A stretch of 58,179 nt of DNA from Enterococcus_D entomosocium (GCF_030441895.1 NZ_JARJAS010000024.1), one strand, 5' to 3'. Positions 17,702-26,803 are shown, numbered from the stretch's first letter. The notes: generated by a model not told the origin, from the letters alone. Numbers and translations: made by a program.

Positions 17702-17730
17702 AGTATAGACAAAAAAAAGCGGACTGTCAA
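17702..17730 (-). promoter_or_regulatory. Strong sigma-A promoter of the ABC importer leader
   Basis: On the minus strand TTGACA and TATACT with a 17-nt spacer. The expected start is near 17695, giving a leader of about 317 nt before the lipoprotein gene. Confidence 0.85.
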
Positions 17731-17820
17731 ATGTTTTTCCTGAATTATCTGAAAATTTTTGAATAACAATCAGAAAAAGTCTGAAAAAGATGCTTTGTTT
17801 CAACAAATTAAAAAGAAAGA

Positions 17821-17872
17821 AAAAAACTTTGTTTCATCAAGCTTTCTTGCTTGAAAATAAACAAAGTTTTTC
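17821..17872 (-). terminator. mvaS terminator
   Basis: AAAAACTTTGTTT and its exact complement form 13 pairs, with an inner TCAAGC/GCTTGA stem, and run into T on the minus strand. It ends the leftward mvaS transcript before the importer promoter. Confidence 0.88.
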
Positions 17873-17878
17873 TTAACA

Positions 17879-19039
17879 TCACTCGTTTTCTTCTTTATAA
17901 TAACGAATGGTATTTTTGATTTCACGAATACTGTAAAGCAGATCATCCTCAAAGGATTGATCTTGATCAATATCGATGGTCTCATTGAACATTGCTTCGT
18001 ATTCAGCAATCGTTAGTTTTTGACGGGCATCAAGTAACGTTTGGTGAGCAGCTTGTGCTAACTGTTTTTCATAACCGGGTACCAATACGCCGCTGAAAAA
18101 TTCAGCAACCGCTCCTGAGCCGTAACTAAACAGTCCTATCCGATCATTGGCTTGCAAGCTGGAGGAATTTTCCAATAAAGAGATCAAGCCTAGGTACAAT
18201 GAACCCGTATACAAGTTGCCGGTACGACGACTGTAAACGATCGATTCTTCATAGCGAGCCATCAGGCGTTCTTGTTGCGTTTCTTCTTCTTCGGCAAAAA
18301 CAGCCAATAAGGCTTTTTTTCCCATTTTTGTATAAGGAATATGGAAACTCAATGCAGCGTAATCTTTTGCTGTGCGTTGCGTTTTTTCGCAATGGGCTTG
18401 CCAAACTTGTTTAAAGGAATCGATATAGACGGCATTTGACAAGTGGCCATCTACCATTGGATATTGATGACCAACGGGACGCCAAAAATCATAAATGTCT
18501 TGCGTCAACATCAAATTATCGTTATCCAACTGCAAAATCGCTGGATCTGCAGAGATCAGCATAGCAACTGCACCTACGCCTTGAGTGGGCTCTCCACCGG
18601 AAGCTAAGCCATACCGGGCGATGTCTGAAGCCACCACCAAAACTTTGCTTTTTGGATTGGCTTGTACGTGGGCTTTAGCAAACTGTAAGCCTGCTGTTGC
18701 GCCATAACACGCTTCTTTGATTTCAAAGGAGCGGGCAAATGGTTGAATACCCAATAGGCGATGCAAAACCACTGCCGAAGCCTTTGATTCATCGATGCCG
18801 GATTCTGTGCCGACGATCACCATATCAATTGCTTGTAAATCTTCTTTTGTGAGGATATCTTTTGCCGCATGCATGGCAAAGGTGACGATATCTTGCGTTT
18901 TTTTATTGACCGCCATTTGATCTTGACCGATCCCGATCGTAAATTTATTTGGGTCGACCTCTCGGGCGTGAGCTAGATCAACCATATCTATAAAATAGGG
19001 GGGGACATAAAAATTTATTTTATCAATACCAACGTTCAT
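17879..19039 (-). CDS. mvaS: Hydroxymethylglutaryl-CoA synthase
   Basis: 386 residues. Condenses acetyl-CoA with acetoacetyl-CoA to HMG-CoA in the mevalonate route to isoprenoids. The catalytic Cys111 is in IKEACYGATAG and the general-base Glu79 in GTESGIDESKA. Length equals the enterococcal enzyme (about 383). ATG 19039 has AAGGAGCG upstream. It is divergent from mvaE, which makes both the acetoacetyl-CoA it uses and the enzyme that reduces its product. Confidence 0.97.
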   Translation of the reverse strand: MNVGIDKINFYVPPYFIDMVDLAHAREVDPNKFTIGIGQDQMAVNKKTQDIVTFAMHAAKDILTKEDLQAIDMVIVGTESGIDESKASAVVLHRLLGIQPFARSFEIKEACYGATAGLQFAKAHVQANPKSKVLVVASDIARYGLASGGEPTQGVGAVAMLISADPAILQLDNDNLMLTQDIYDFWRPVGHQYPMVDGHLSNAVYIDSFKQVWQAHCEKTQRTAKDYAALSFHIPYTKMGKKALLAVFAEEEETQQERLMARYEESIVYSRRTGNLYTGSLYLGLISLLENSSSLQANDRIGLFSYGSGAVAEFFSGVLVPGYEKQLAQAAHQTLLDARQKLTIAEYEAMFNETIDIDQDQSFEDDLLYSIREIKNTIRYYKEENE

Positions 19040-19202
19040 TCCGTCGCTCCTTTATGTTCTACGTACTTAGTAGGCTACACGTTCTAAGGTATCATATTTT
19101 TTGAAAAAAATGAAAAAGAATTGATTAGAATTTAAACTTTATTAAAGAAAGTAGAAAAGGGCACAGCAAGCTGATGTGGGGTATTCTTTTTTGGAGGATT
19201 TA

Positions 19203-19226
19203 ATGATATATTTCAAGAGGAGGTGA
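19203..19226 (+). CDS. Seven-codon minicistron overlapping the mvaE ribosome site
   Basis: ATG ATA TAT TTC AAG AGG AGG TGA, with TTGGAGG 5 nt before its ATG. The two Arg codons AGG AGG are themselves the Shine-Dalgarno sequence of mvaE, whose GTG follows the stop by 5 nt. Ribosomes here would cover the mvaE start site or hand over to it. Whether it is translated is unknown. Confidence 0.4.
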   Translation: MIYFKRR

Positions 19227-19231
19227 CGTAC

Positions 19232-21706
19232 GTGGAAGAAGTTGTCATTATCGACGCACTAAGAACGCCAATTGGCAAATACCATGGGTCATTAAAAGAA
19301 TATTCAGCAGTAGAATTAGGAACAATTGCTGCGAAAGCCTTGTTGGCAAGAAACCAACAAGCAAAAGAACATATCGCACAAGTGATTATCGGAAATGTCC
19401 TGCAAGCAGGCAGTGGGCAAAATCCAAGTCGCCAAGTTTCCCTGCAAAGTGGGCTTTCTTCAGATATTCCAGCCTCAACGATCAACGAAGTTTGCGGTTC
19501 GGGAATGAAAGCGATTCTAATGGGCATGGAGCAAATTCAGTTAAACAAGGCATCAGTCGTCTTGACTGGTGGGATCGAAAGTATGACGAATGCGCCGCTA
19601 TTCAGTTATTATAACAAGGCGGATGATCAGTATTCAAATCCAGTATCAACAATGATGCATGATGGCTTAACAGACGCTTTTAGCAGCAAACCGATGGGCT
19701 TAACGGCTGAAACTGTTGCAGAAAGATATGGCATCACTCGACAAGAACAAGATGAATTTGCGTATCAATCACAAATGAAGGCTGCCAAAGCACAAGCGGA
19801 AAAGAAATTTGAGCAAGAGATCGTACCCGTGACCGAAAAGTCTGCTAACGTTTCCCAGGATGAAGGCATTCGCGCCGCTACGACAGTCGAAAAATTAGCT
19901 GAACTAAAAACGGTTTTCAAAAAGGACGGTACGGTGACTGCTGGGAATGCCTCAACCATCAATGATGGGGCTGCCATGGTCTTGATCGCCTCAAAAAGCT
20001 ATTGTGAGGAGCATCAGATTCCTTATCTGGCAGTGATCAAAGAGATCGTTGAAGTTGGCTTTGCCCCAGAGATCATGGGAATCTCACCAATCAAAGCAAT
20101 CGATACTTTGCTGAAAAAGCAAGCACTGTCGATTGAAGATATCGGTATTTTTGAAATCAATGAAGCCTTTGCAGCTTCCTCAATCGTAGTAGAACGTGAA
20201 CTTGGTTTGGATCCCAAGAAAGTCAACCGTTACGGTGGGGGCATTTCCCTTGGCCATGCGATTGGAGCAACCGGTGTTCGGATCGCAACGACCGTCGCTT
20301 ATCAGCTAAAAGACACACAAGAACGTTATGGGATCGCCTCTTTATGTGTCGGTGGCGGGTTAGGGCTAGCGATGCTGTTAGAAAACCCTTCGGCGGCAGC
20401 AAGTCAAACCGATTTTCATGAAGAGTCGGCATCAGAAAAAACAGAAAAAAAAAAGTTTTATGCCCTTACGCCTAACGAACGACTAACCTTTCTTGAAGCA
20501 CAAGGGGCGATCACAGCAGCCGAATCCTTGGTTTTTCAAGAAATGGCATTAGACAAGGAAACCGCCAATCACTTGATCGAAAACCAGATCAGTGAAGTGG
20601 AGATTCCCTTAGGTGTGGGGTTGAATCTGCAAGTGAATGGCAAGAGATACAATGTCCCGTTAGCCACAGAAGAACCTTCTGTGATTGCAGCGATGAGCAA
20701 TGGAGCAAAAATGGCTGGGCCCATTACAACGACCAGTCAAGAACGTTTGCTTCGAGGCCAGATCGTCTTTATGGATGTTCAGGATTCGGAAGCGATTTTG
20801 GCAAAAGTTGAATCCGAGCAAGCAGCGATCTTTGAAGTGGCGAATGAGACGTATCCTTCTATCGTGAAACGCGGCGGTGGATTGCGAAGAGTGATCGGTC
20901 GGAACTTTGTGCCAGCAGAATCTGAATTAGCAACAGCCTATGTCTCACTCGATTTGTTGGTTGATGTCAAAGATGCCATGGGCGCCAACATCATCAATTC
21001 GATTTTAGAAGGAGTGGCCGACCTCTTTCGGAAGTGGTTCCCAGAAGAAGAAATTCTCTTTAGTATTTTAAGTAATCTTGCCACGGAATCGTTAGTAACA
21101 GCCACTTGCTCCGTGCCTTTTGACAAACTGAGCAAGACCGGAAAGGGTAGACAAGTTGCCGAAAAAATCGTTCATGCAGCTGATTTTGCCAAGATTGATC
21201 CATATCGTGCCGCCACCCATAACAAAGGGATCATGAATGGCGTTGAAGCGCTGATTTTGGCTACCGGAAATGACACTCGCGCCGTTTCGGCAGCTTGTCA
21301 TGGCTATGCTGCCCGTAATGGTCGCATGCAAGGGCTGACTTCTTGGAAAATAGTAGAAGACCGTTTGATTGGTAGTATCACACTTCCGTTGGCGATCGCC
21401 ACAGTCGGGGGGGCGACGAAAGTATTGCCAAAAGCCCAAGCAGCGTTGGCTTTGACCGGTGTTGAAACGGCGAGTGAGTTAGCTTCGCTGGCGGCAAGTG
21501 TCGGGTTGGTTCAGAATCTGGCAGCTTTGCGGGCATTGGTTTCAGAAGGTATCCAGCAAGGCCATATGAGCATGCAAGCCCGTTCATTAGCTATTTCAGT
21601 TGGGGCAAAAGGAACTGAGATCGATCAGCTGGCAGCTAAGCTGCGAGCGGCGAGTCAAATGAACCAAGAGCAAGCCCGTAAATTTTTAACCGAAATACGT
21701 AATTAA
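19232..21706 (+). CDS. mvaE: Bifunctional acetyl-CoA acetyltransferase / HMG-CoA reductase
   Basis: A fusion of about 824 residues found in enterococci. The N-terminal thiolase (about 1-385) has Cys88 in NEVCGSGMKA and the C-terminal active-site GGGISLGHAIGATG. The C-terminal class II HMG-CoA reductase (about 400-824) has ATEEPSVIAAMSNGAKMA, DVKDAMGANI and GNDTRAVSAACHG. It makes acetoacetyl-CoA and reduces HMG-CoA to mevalonate. GTG 19232 is preferred because AGGAGG ends 9 nt upstream; a GTG at 19223 touches the ribosome site. Divergent from mvaS. Confidence 0.97.
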   Translation: MEEVVIIDALRTPIGKYHGSLKEYSAVELGTIAAKALLARNQQAKEHIAQVIIGNVLQAGSGQNPSRQVSLQSGLSSDIPASTINEVCGSGMKAILMGMEQIQLNKASVVLTGGIESMTNAPLFSYYNKADDQYSNPVSTMMHDGLTDAFSSKPMGLTAETVAERYGITRQEQDEFAYQSQMKAAKAQAEKKFEQEIVPVTEKSANVSQDEGIRAATTVEKLAELKTVFKKDGTVTAGNASTINDGAAMVLIASKSYCEEHQIPYLAVIKEIVEVGFAPEIMGISPIKAIDTLLKKQALSIEDIGIFEINEAFAASSIVVERELGLDPKKVNRYGGGISLGHAIGATGVRIATTVAYQLKDTQERYGIASLCVGGGLGLAMLLENPSAAASQTDFHEESASEKTEKKKFYALTPNERLTFLEAQGAITAAESLVFQEMALDKETANHLIENQISEVEIPLGVGLNLQVNGKRYNVPLATEEPSVIAAMSNGAKMAGPITTTSQERLLRGQIVFMDVQDSEAILAKVESEQAAIFEVANETYPSIVKRGGGLRRVIGRNFVPAESELATAYVSLDLLVDVKDAMGANIINSILEGVADLFRKWFPEEEILFSILSNLATESLVTATCSVPFDKLSKTGKGRQVAEKIVHAADFAKIDPYRAATHNKGIMNGVEALILATGNDTRAVSAACHGYAARNGRMQGLTSWKIVEDRLIGSITLPLAIATVGGATKVLPKAQAALALTGVETASELASLAASVGLVQNLAALRALVSEGIQQGHMSMQARSLAISVGAKGTEIDQLAAKLRAASQMNQEQARKFLTEIRN

Positions 21707-21745
21707 AAAAGGTTCTCTAGGGAAATTCCTAGAGAACCTTTTGTT
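21705..21745. terminator. Bidirectional terminator behind mvaE
   Basis: AAAAGGTTCTCTAGG and its exact complement flank a six-base loop, with A/T runs on both sides. It serves mvaE and the convergent gene at 21745-22449. Confidence 0.9.
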
Positions 21746-22449
21746 TATCGTTTAGAAATCGCCGTGTGGGCATACGCCTCGATCAATGGAATGACTTCTA
21801 GTTTTACTTTGTATTTGCGTTCTAGAGCGGTTTCGATGGTAAAAGTATCACTTTCTGTTTCAGAAATTGTTGCTAGAACACGATCTTCTTTCGGGGAAGC
21901 TTCGATCACGGTCGTTTCTCCTGAAGATTGTTTTGCAGAAAATTTAGGGAATGCTGCGATTTTTTCGGCAAATGCTGAAAAAGTCATGGATTCGTCAGAA
22001 TCATCAGCCGTTGATTTTTCCACTTCTTTAGTTTTAGTTGATGCAGGTATAGTTGGTGCCGTTTCTTCCTTCACTTCTGCTGGTTCTTTCGCAGGAGCGG
22101 AGGTAGGTGCCGCACTTTCTTGCGGATTGGTCGGTAACCAGTAAGCAGCGATCTCATCGACTAAGTTATCGCTGAAACGATCAAGTAAGCCAGCTTCTAA
22201 GCGTTGAATTCGTTTCACGACGATTTTGAAGTTCTCATCTAAAGGAACAGCGATTTTTTGTTCTTTGGGTGTTTCCTTCAACAATTCAATCAATAATTCC
22301 TCGTGATTTTTAGGATTGATATAAACAGTTGTCGGAAGGTCGAACTTATCTGCTGTTTTGCGCTCGATCGCTGTAAACAACTGTTGTCGAGCTGTTTCAT
22401 AAGACGGGCGGAATTGTTGTTTCAATTTTGCTAATTGTTTCTTTTTCAT
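21745..22449 (-). CDS. Unknown protein with Pro/Thr/Glu-rich linker
   Basis: 234 residues; I do not recognise the family. The first 110 residues look folded and mostly helical (MKKKQLAKLKQQFRPSY...). Residues about 112-155 are a disordered linker rich in Ala, Pro, Thr and Glu. The C-terminal 75 residues form a second small domain. No signal peptide or membrane segment, so probably cytoplasmic. AGGAGA precedes the ATG. It lies between mvaE and a small unknown gene read the same way, with no context that points to a role. Confidence 0.7.
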   Translation of the reverse strand: MKKKQLAKLKQQFRPSYETARQQLFTAIERKTADKFDLPTTVYINPKNHEELLIELLKETPKEQKIAVPLDENFKIVVKRIQRLEAGLLDRFSDNLVDEIAAYWLPTNPQESAAPTSAPAKEPAEVKEETAPTIPASTKTKEVEKSTADDSDESMTFSAFAEKIAAFPKFSAKQSSGETTVIEASPKEDRVLATISETESDTFTIETALERKYKVKLEVIPLIEAYAHTAISKR

Positions 22450-22563
22450 AATCTTCTCCTCTCGATCACTATCGATTATAAGGAAAATTTGCAGAAAAGA
22501 ACAGTCATTCTCATGAAAAAATACAAAAAAAATTATATATTTCCTGAAAAAACACCAGCGCTG

Positions 22564-22845
22564 CTAAAGAAGCGGCGTTGGCATTTCTACTAGATCATTG
22601 ATTTGATGGTACTTAGGCATTAGGATCAAAAGCTCCTTGTCTCCAGTGGCGACTAAGTAGTTTTCCCAAAGAAAAAAGCGTACTTCCCCAGTGAGTTTCT
22701 CAGCAAGCATCTGCTGATAGTCGCTAGACGACCATTGACGCGCCGGAAAATGTTGGACTTTGCCTGGCCATACAAGAAAAACAAAATCAGCATGTAAGGC
22801 TTTTTGAACAGCAGGGGAGAGGTGAATCAAATCAGTTGTCTTCAT
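22564..22845 (-). CDS. Small unknown protein
   Basis: 93 residues, starting MKTTDLIHLSPAVQKALHADF; not recognised. No membrane segment. The ATG at 22845 has AAGGAG 6 nt upstream; a longer frame upstream would run into the aldo/keto reductase gene. It follows that gene by 25 nt and may be cotranscribed with it. Confidence 0.65.
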   Translation of the reverse strand: MKTTDLIHLSPAVQKALHADFVFLVWPGKVQHFPARQWSSSDYQQMLAEKLTGEVRFFLWENYLVATGDKELLILMPKYHQINDLVEMPTPLL

Positions 22846-22870
22846 AGGCTTCTCCTTATAGAGAGTAAAA

Positions 22871-23710
22871 TTAAAACCCTGTCGTATCTGGATTGGTCGC
22901 ATTCCCAACGACGCCATCTAATTGATCGATCGTATTCATGTCTTCTTCAGATAGCTCAAAATCAAAGACATGGATGTTTTCTTCGATCCGACTTGGTGTG
23001 ACTGATTTTGGTAATGGCAAGAAACCATGTTGTAAAGACCAGCGTAATGCAACTTGAGCGATTGATTTTTGATGCTTTTCAGCTAATGCTTTCATTTCTG
23101 GTACATCAAATATCTTCCCGGTACCTAATGGGCTGTATGCTTCAAGCAATACATCGTGTTCTTGGCAATAAGTCACCACTTCTTCTTGTAACTCGCCAGG
23201 TGCAAGGAAAATCTGATTGACCATTGGGAAGATGGTCGCTGTTTTTTTCAATTCTTCAAAATGATGAGGCAAGAAGTTGCTGACCCCGATCGCTTTGATT
23301 TTGCCTGCTTGATACAATTCTTCAAAAGCGCGCCATGTTTCTGCATTCGCTGTTTGCCAGGTGTCGCGAAAGGCTACTGGGTTTGGCCAATGGATTAAGA
23401 AAAGATCGATATAGTCTGTTTGTAGTTTCTCTAAGGACTCTTCAAAAGAAGACATCACAAGATCATAGGAATGGTTCGCATTCCACAATTTTGTAGTCAA
23501 AAAGAGTTCTTCGCGGGGAATGCCGCTTTCTTTGATCGCTTGACCAACACTGGCTTCATTTTTATAGCCTTGGGCTGTATCAATATGGCGGTAACCTACT
23601 TCCAGTGCTTTTTTGACTGATGCTACGGCAACGTCGCCGTCTGGTGTTTGCCATGTGCCAAAACCTAACTCAGGGATGGTTACATTGTTTGATAACGTAT
23701 AGCTGTTCAT
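22871..23710 (-). CDS. Aldo/keto reductase family oxidoreductase
   Basis: 279 residues, a (beta/alpha)8 NADPH-dependent carbonyl reductase. The catalytic tetrad is visible: Asp and Tyr in HIDTAQGYKNE, Lys in LTTKLW, His in LIHWPNP. The cofactor segment PKSVTPSRIEEN is near the C-terminus. It resembles the 2,5-diketo-gluconate reductase/YtbE-like group; the natural substrate is unknown. The second of two ATG codons has GGAGG 7 nt upstream. Confidence 0.92.
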   Translation of the reverse strand: MNSYTLSNNVTIPELGFGTWQTPDGDVAVASVKKALEVGYRHIDTAQGYKNEASVGQAIKESGIPREELFLTTKLWNANHSYDLVMSSFEESLEKLQTDYIDLFLIHWPNPVAFRDTWQTANAETWRAFEELYQAGKIKAIGVSNFLPHHFEELKKTATIFPMVNQIFLAPGELQEEVVTYCQEHDVLLEAYSPLGTGKIFDVPEMKALAEKHQKSIAQVALRWSLQHGFLPLPKSVTPSRIEENIHVFDFELSEEDMNTIDQLDGVVGNATNPDTTGF

Positions 23711-23878
23711 GTTCATTCCTCCGTTTTCTGTGATACCTTTAGTTTAGCAGACGAGGACGGATTTTCCAATGAATGCATCTTTCAAAAAGGAAGTGGCCAA
23801 TAAGAAAAATGACGTTTGGCTCTTGTCAGTTCGCCTATTTTTTTTGTACACTAGACAAATGGATAAGGAGCGTAACTA

Positions 23879-24883
23879 ATGGATATTTATTTGAAACATG
23901 CGATATTACACATTATTGACCGTCAAACTGGTGATCCGGTTTTTTCTCAAGTTGAACTCGATTTGACCACGGAATACATCCGCGATTATTTGACGAAAAA
24001 AATACAGAAACTTGCAACACCGCAAACCAAAACAGGGCGTTTACTCGAAACATCAATGATCGCTCAACTGGTCAAACAAGCACCCGAAGACTTTGTCGCA
24101 GCCAGTGAAGCGATCGTCCAACGGTGGTATGAAGCGTACAAGGAAAGTGAAGATGCACCAAGTGCGGATGCCTTTGTGGTCTTGTATGAATTTGATACAA
24201 GAATGCAGTTGGCGTTTTTGAAGGTCAACTATCAAGACGGCTATACGCACTTTATTGATAATGGGGAAGCTGGGATCGAAAACAATTTAATTTTGCATCG
24301 TGCCTTACTAGCAGGTAAAACTCAAAAGGCCGATGAAGGGATCACAATTGATGTGGAGAGCTTAGACTTTGAACTGATTGAAAAGAAATATAGCTTTTCA
24401 GGTGAAAAATATGCCTACTTTTCAACGAAAGTCATTGATGCCGAACCGATTCCCTCGTTAGAAGAAAACGTCAAAGTCATCAAAAAAGTAGCGGAAAAAA
24501 TTGGTCAGAAATTTGAAACACCTACCTATAACGTTGTTGCCGATTTAAAAGAAGCGGTTTACGACACGATCGAAGAGTCAGGACACATTGATGTCAGTGA
24601 AGTGGCGCAAAAAGTCTTTAAAGACAATATTACCGCTCAGCTTTCTTTTCAAGAAGAAGTGGCTGAAAAAGGATTTGTCAATCAGGCACCAATGATGCGG
24701 GATGTCCGTGAGATCTCAGAGAAAAAATTCGGGAAACAAAAACTAAAATTATCTAACGGGATCGAATTGATCGTTCCTTTGGATGTTTACCGAGATCCAA
24801 ATTTGATCGAATTTATCAATAATCCAGACGGAACGATTTCCGTAACGATCAAAAATGTAGAAGAAGTAATTAATCGGATGTAG
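23879..24883 (+). CDS. Nucleoid-associated protein (NdpA/YejK family)
   Basis: 334 residues of the 37-kDa nucleoid-associated protein family. It has the typical start MDIYLKHAILHIIDRQTGDPVFSQ and a central FVVLYEF...LAFLKVNYQDGYTHF segment. Members bind the bacterial nucleoid; their exact function is not settled. Monocistronic with its own terminator 55 nt downstream. Confidence 0.85.
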   Translation: MDIYLKHAILHIIDRQTGDPVFSQVELDLTTEYIRDYLTKKIQKLATPQTKTGRLLETSMIAQLVKQAPEDFVAASEAIVQRWYEAYKESEDAPSADAFVVLYEFDTRMQLAFLKVNYQDGYTHFIDNGEAGIENNLILHRALLAGKTQKADEGITIDVESLDFELIEKKYSFSGEKYAYFSTKVIDAEPIPSLEENVKVIKKVAEKIGQKFETPTYNVVADLKEAVYDTIEESGHIDVSEVAQKVFKDNITAQLSFQEEVAEKGFVNQAPMMRDVREISEKKFGKQKLKLSNGIELIVPLDVYRDPNLIEFINNPDGTISVTIKNVEEVINRM

Positions 24884-24935
24884 GACAAAGGTCTTATGTG
24901 TGGATGATGCGGAGCTAACAACATAGAACGAGCAC

Positions 24936-24984
24936 AAAAAAGCAGAGATTCCTCTTTAAGTAATGAGGAGTCTCTGCTTTTTTT
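24936..24984 (+). terminator. Terminator behind the nucleoid-associated protein gene
   Basis: AGCAGAGATTCCTC and GAGGAGTCTCTGCT pair (one G-T) and end in a seven-T run. Confidence 0.88.
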
Positions 24985-25011
24985 CTGGATATCTTTGATC
25001 AATATCAGCAA

Positions 25012-25371
25012 TTATTGATCGGTCAGTTTCTCAAGGGCGGCTTTGGGAACGTCTTCTTCAGAAACTTCTTCCCAGCTCAGAACACCTTTATTAGGATTGA
25101 CCAATAATTTCAAATAGGCACCTTCTCTTAAAGGCGCGGAACGGTGCTCATTCATTTTGACCGTTTTGACTTCTCCAGAGGAACTGTAAGCGTCTTGTGT
25201 GTAACGGTAGACATCTTCGGCAACTCCGTTATCACTAATTTCCGTGTCGTGCTCGCCGGCATCCCTGATGACTGTATAGTAGTCACTTCCACCATAGTAA
25301 TAATGATAAGTAGCAAAACAGCCACCAAGGAAAATTGCTGCAAAAACCAGCGCTGCAATGATTTTTTTCAC
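25012..25371 (-). CDS. YxeA-family secreted protein
   Basis: 119 residues with an N-terminal hydrophobic segment (residues about 2-22) that is a signal anchor or an uncleaved signal peptide. The remainder has the DYYTVI, YRYTQ and Y-L-K-L pattern of the YxeA family (formerly DUF1093), small extracytoplasmic proteins of unknown function. GTG 25371 is chosen because GAGGTGA lies 5 nt upstream; a GTG three codons earlier overlaps that site. Confidence 0.78.
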   Translation of the reverse strand: MKKIIAALVFAAIFLGGCFATYHYYYGGSDYYTVIRDAGEHDTEISDNGVAEDVYRYTQDAYSSSGEVKTVKMNEHRSAPLREGAYLKLLVNPNKGVLSWEEVSEEDVPKAALEKLTDQ

Positions 25372-25472
25372 ATTTCTCACCTCATCTTCTATTATTCATA
25401 AAAATTGTCCTACGTCCAATAGATCGAAAAAAGTAAAGAAATTCTTAGGGATTAGCAGACGAGACATCTCAC

Positions 25473-25500
25473 TTGACTTTGACTAATTTTGACCTATAAT
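25473..25500 (+). promoter_or_regulatory. tuf promoter
   Basis: TTGACT and TATAAT with a 16-nt spacer, 116 nt before the tuf start. A GAGTC/GACTC hairpin lies in the leader at about 25576-25592. Confidence 0.75.
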
Positions 25501-25615
25501 AAGAGTAGATTTAAACTTACAAAAAATAAGTTGATACTTATGAATTTGGAAGCGTAAATCGCAAAATATGATTCGAGTCAAAGAACGACTCAACTTTCTC
25601 TAGGAGGGAAACAAT

Positions 25616-26803
25616 ATGGCAAAACAACATTATGATCGTAGCAAACCCCATGTTAATATCGGAACGATAGGACACGTCGACCATGGGAAAACAACCTTGA
25701 CTGCTGCTATTACCACAGTTCTTGGGAAAAAAGGACTTGCCAATCCGCAAGATTACGCAAGTATCGACGCGGCTCCTGAGGAACGCGAACGTGGTATCAC
25801 CATCAATACTGCCCATGTAGAATACGAAACAGAAAAACGGCACTATGCCCATATCGATGCACCAGGACACGCGGATTACGTGAAAAATATGATTACAGGG
25901 GCTGCCCAAATGGACGGCGCAATCTTGGTCGTATCAGCGACAGATGGCCCAATGCCGCAAACCCGTGAACATATTTTGCTTTCTCGTCAAGTGGGTGTGA
26001 AACATTTGATCGTCTTTTTAAATAAAACAGACCTTGTCGATGATGATGAGTTGATCGATTTAGTTGAAATGGAAGTCAGAGAATTGCTGACTGAATATGA
26101 TTTTCCAGGTGATGACATTCCTGTGATCAAAGGCTCTGCCTTAAAAGCCTTGGAAGGTGACCCAGAGGCTGAAGCAGCGATCTTAACGCTGATGGATACG
26201 GTAGATGAATATATCCCAACACCTGAACGAGACACTGATAAACCATTATTATTGCCGATCGAAGATGTCTTTTCAATTACTGGACGGGGAACCGTTGCTT
26301 CCGGTCGGATCGATCGCGGAACAGTAAAAGTCGGTGATGAAGTAGAAATCGTCGGAATCAAACCTGAAACACAAAAAGCAGTCGTGACAGGAGTAGAAAT
26401 GTTCCGTAAGACGATGGACTTTGGGGAAGCTGGTGATAACGTAGGGGTATTATTACGGGGAATCACCCGGGATGAAATTGAACGGGGCCAAGTGTTAGCA
26501 AAACCAGGTTCCATCACACCACATACGAAATTCCAAGCAGAAGTCTATGTGTTGACAAAGGAAGAAGGCGGTCGCCATACCCCATTCTTTAATAACTATC
26601 GCCCACAATTTTACTTCCGTACAACGGACGTAACTGGGAATATCGTTTTACCAGAAGGAACGGAAATGGTTATGCCTGGTGACAACGTAACGATCGATGT
26701 GGAATTGATCCATCCAATCGCTGTGGAAAATGGAACGACTTTCTCCATTCGTGAAGGTGGACGAACAGTTGGTTCTGGTATCGTGACCACGATCGAAAAA
26801 TAA
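25616..26803 (+). CDS. tuf: Elongation factor Tu (streptococcal-type second copy)
   Basis: 395 residues, the GTPase that brings aminoacyl-tRNA to the ribosome. Seen: G1 GHVDHGKT, G3 DAPGH, G4 NKTD, GITINTAHVEYETEKRHYAHI and a full C-terminal barrel. The sequence matches streptococcal EF-Tu rather than the usual enterococcal/Bacillus form: DAPGHADYVKNM in place of DCPGHADYVKNM, SIDAAPEERERG, SRQVGVKHLIVF and GRIDRGTV. It is not in an rpsL-rpsG-fusA operon but has its own promoter and terminator. It fits the tufB gene that several enterococci are known to have gained by transfer; a tufA copy is expected elsewhere. Confidence 0.95.
   Translation: MAKQHYDRSKPHVNIGTIGHVDHGKTTLTAAITTVLGKKGLANPQDYASIDAAPEERERGITINTAHVEYETEKRHYAHIDAPGHADYVKNMITGAAQMDGAILVVSATDGPMPQTREHILLSRQVGVKHLIVFLNKTDLVDDDELIDLVEMEVRELLTEYDFPGDDIPVIKGSALKALEGDPEAEAAILTLMDTVDEYIPTPERDTDKPLLLPIEDVFSITGRGTVASGRIDRGTVKVGDEVEIVGIKPETQKAVVTGVEMFRKTMDFGEAGDNVGVLLRGITRDEIERGQVLAKPGSITPHTKFQAEVYVLTKEEGGRHTPFFNNYRPQFYFRTTDVTGNIVLPEGTEMVMPGDNVTIDVELIHPIAVENGTTFSIREGGRTVGSGIVTTIEK

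Noticed and set aside
17379..17730. T-box riboswitch for the importer
   Set aside because: The conserved T-box AGGGTGGNACCGCG block is absent; the leader peptide and alternating hairpins explain the region better.
17624..17806. A 60-codon minus-strand frame over the importer leader
   Set aside because: It starts upstream of the promoter, lacks a ribosome site and reads a different frame from the leader peptide, which has GGAGG and the aromatic codon run.
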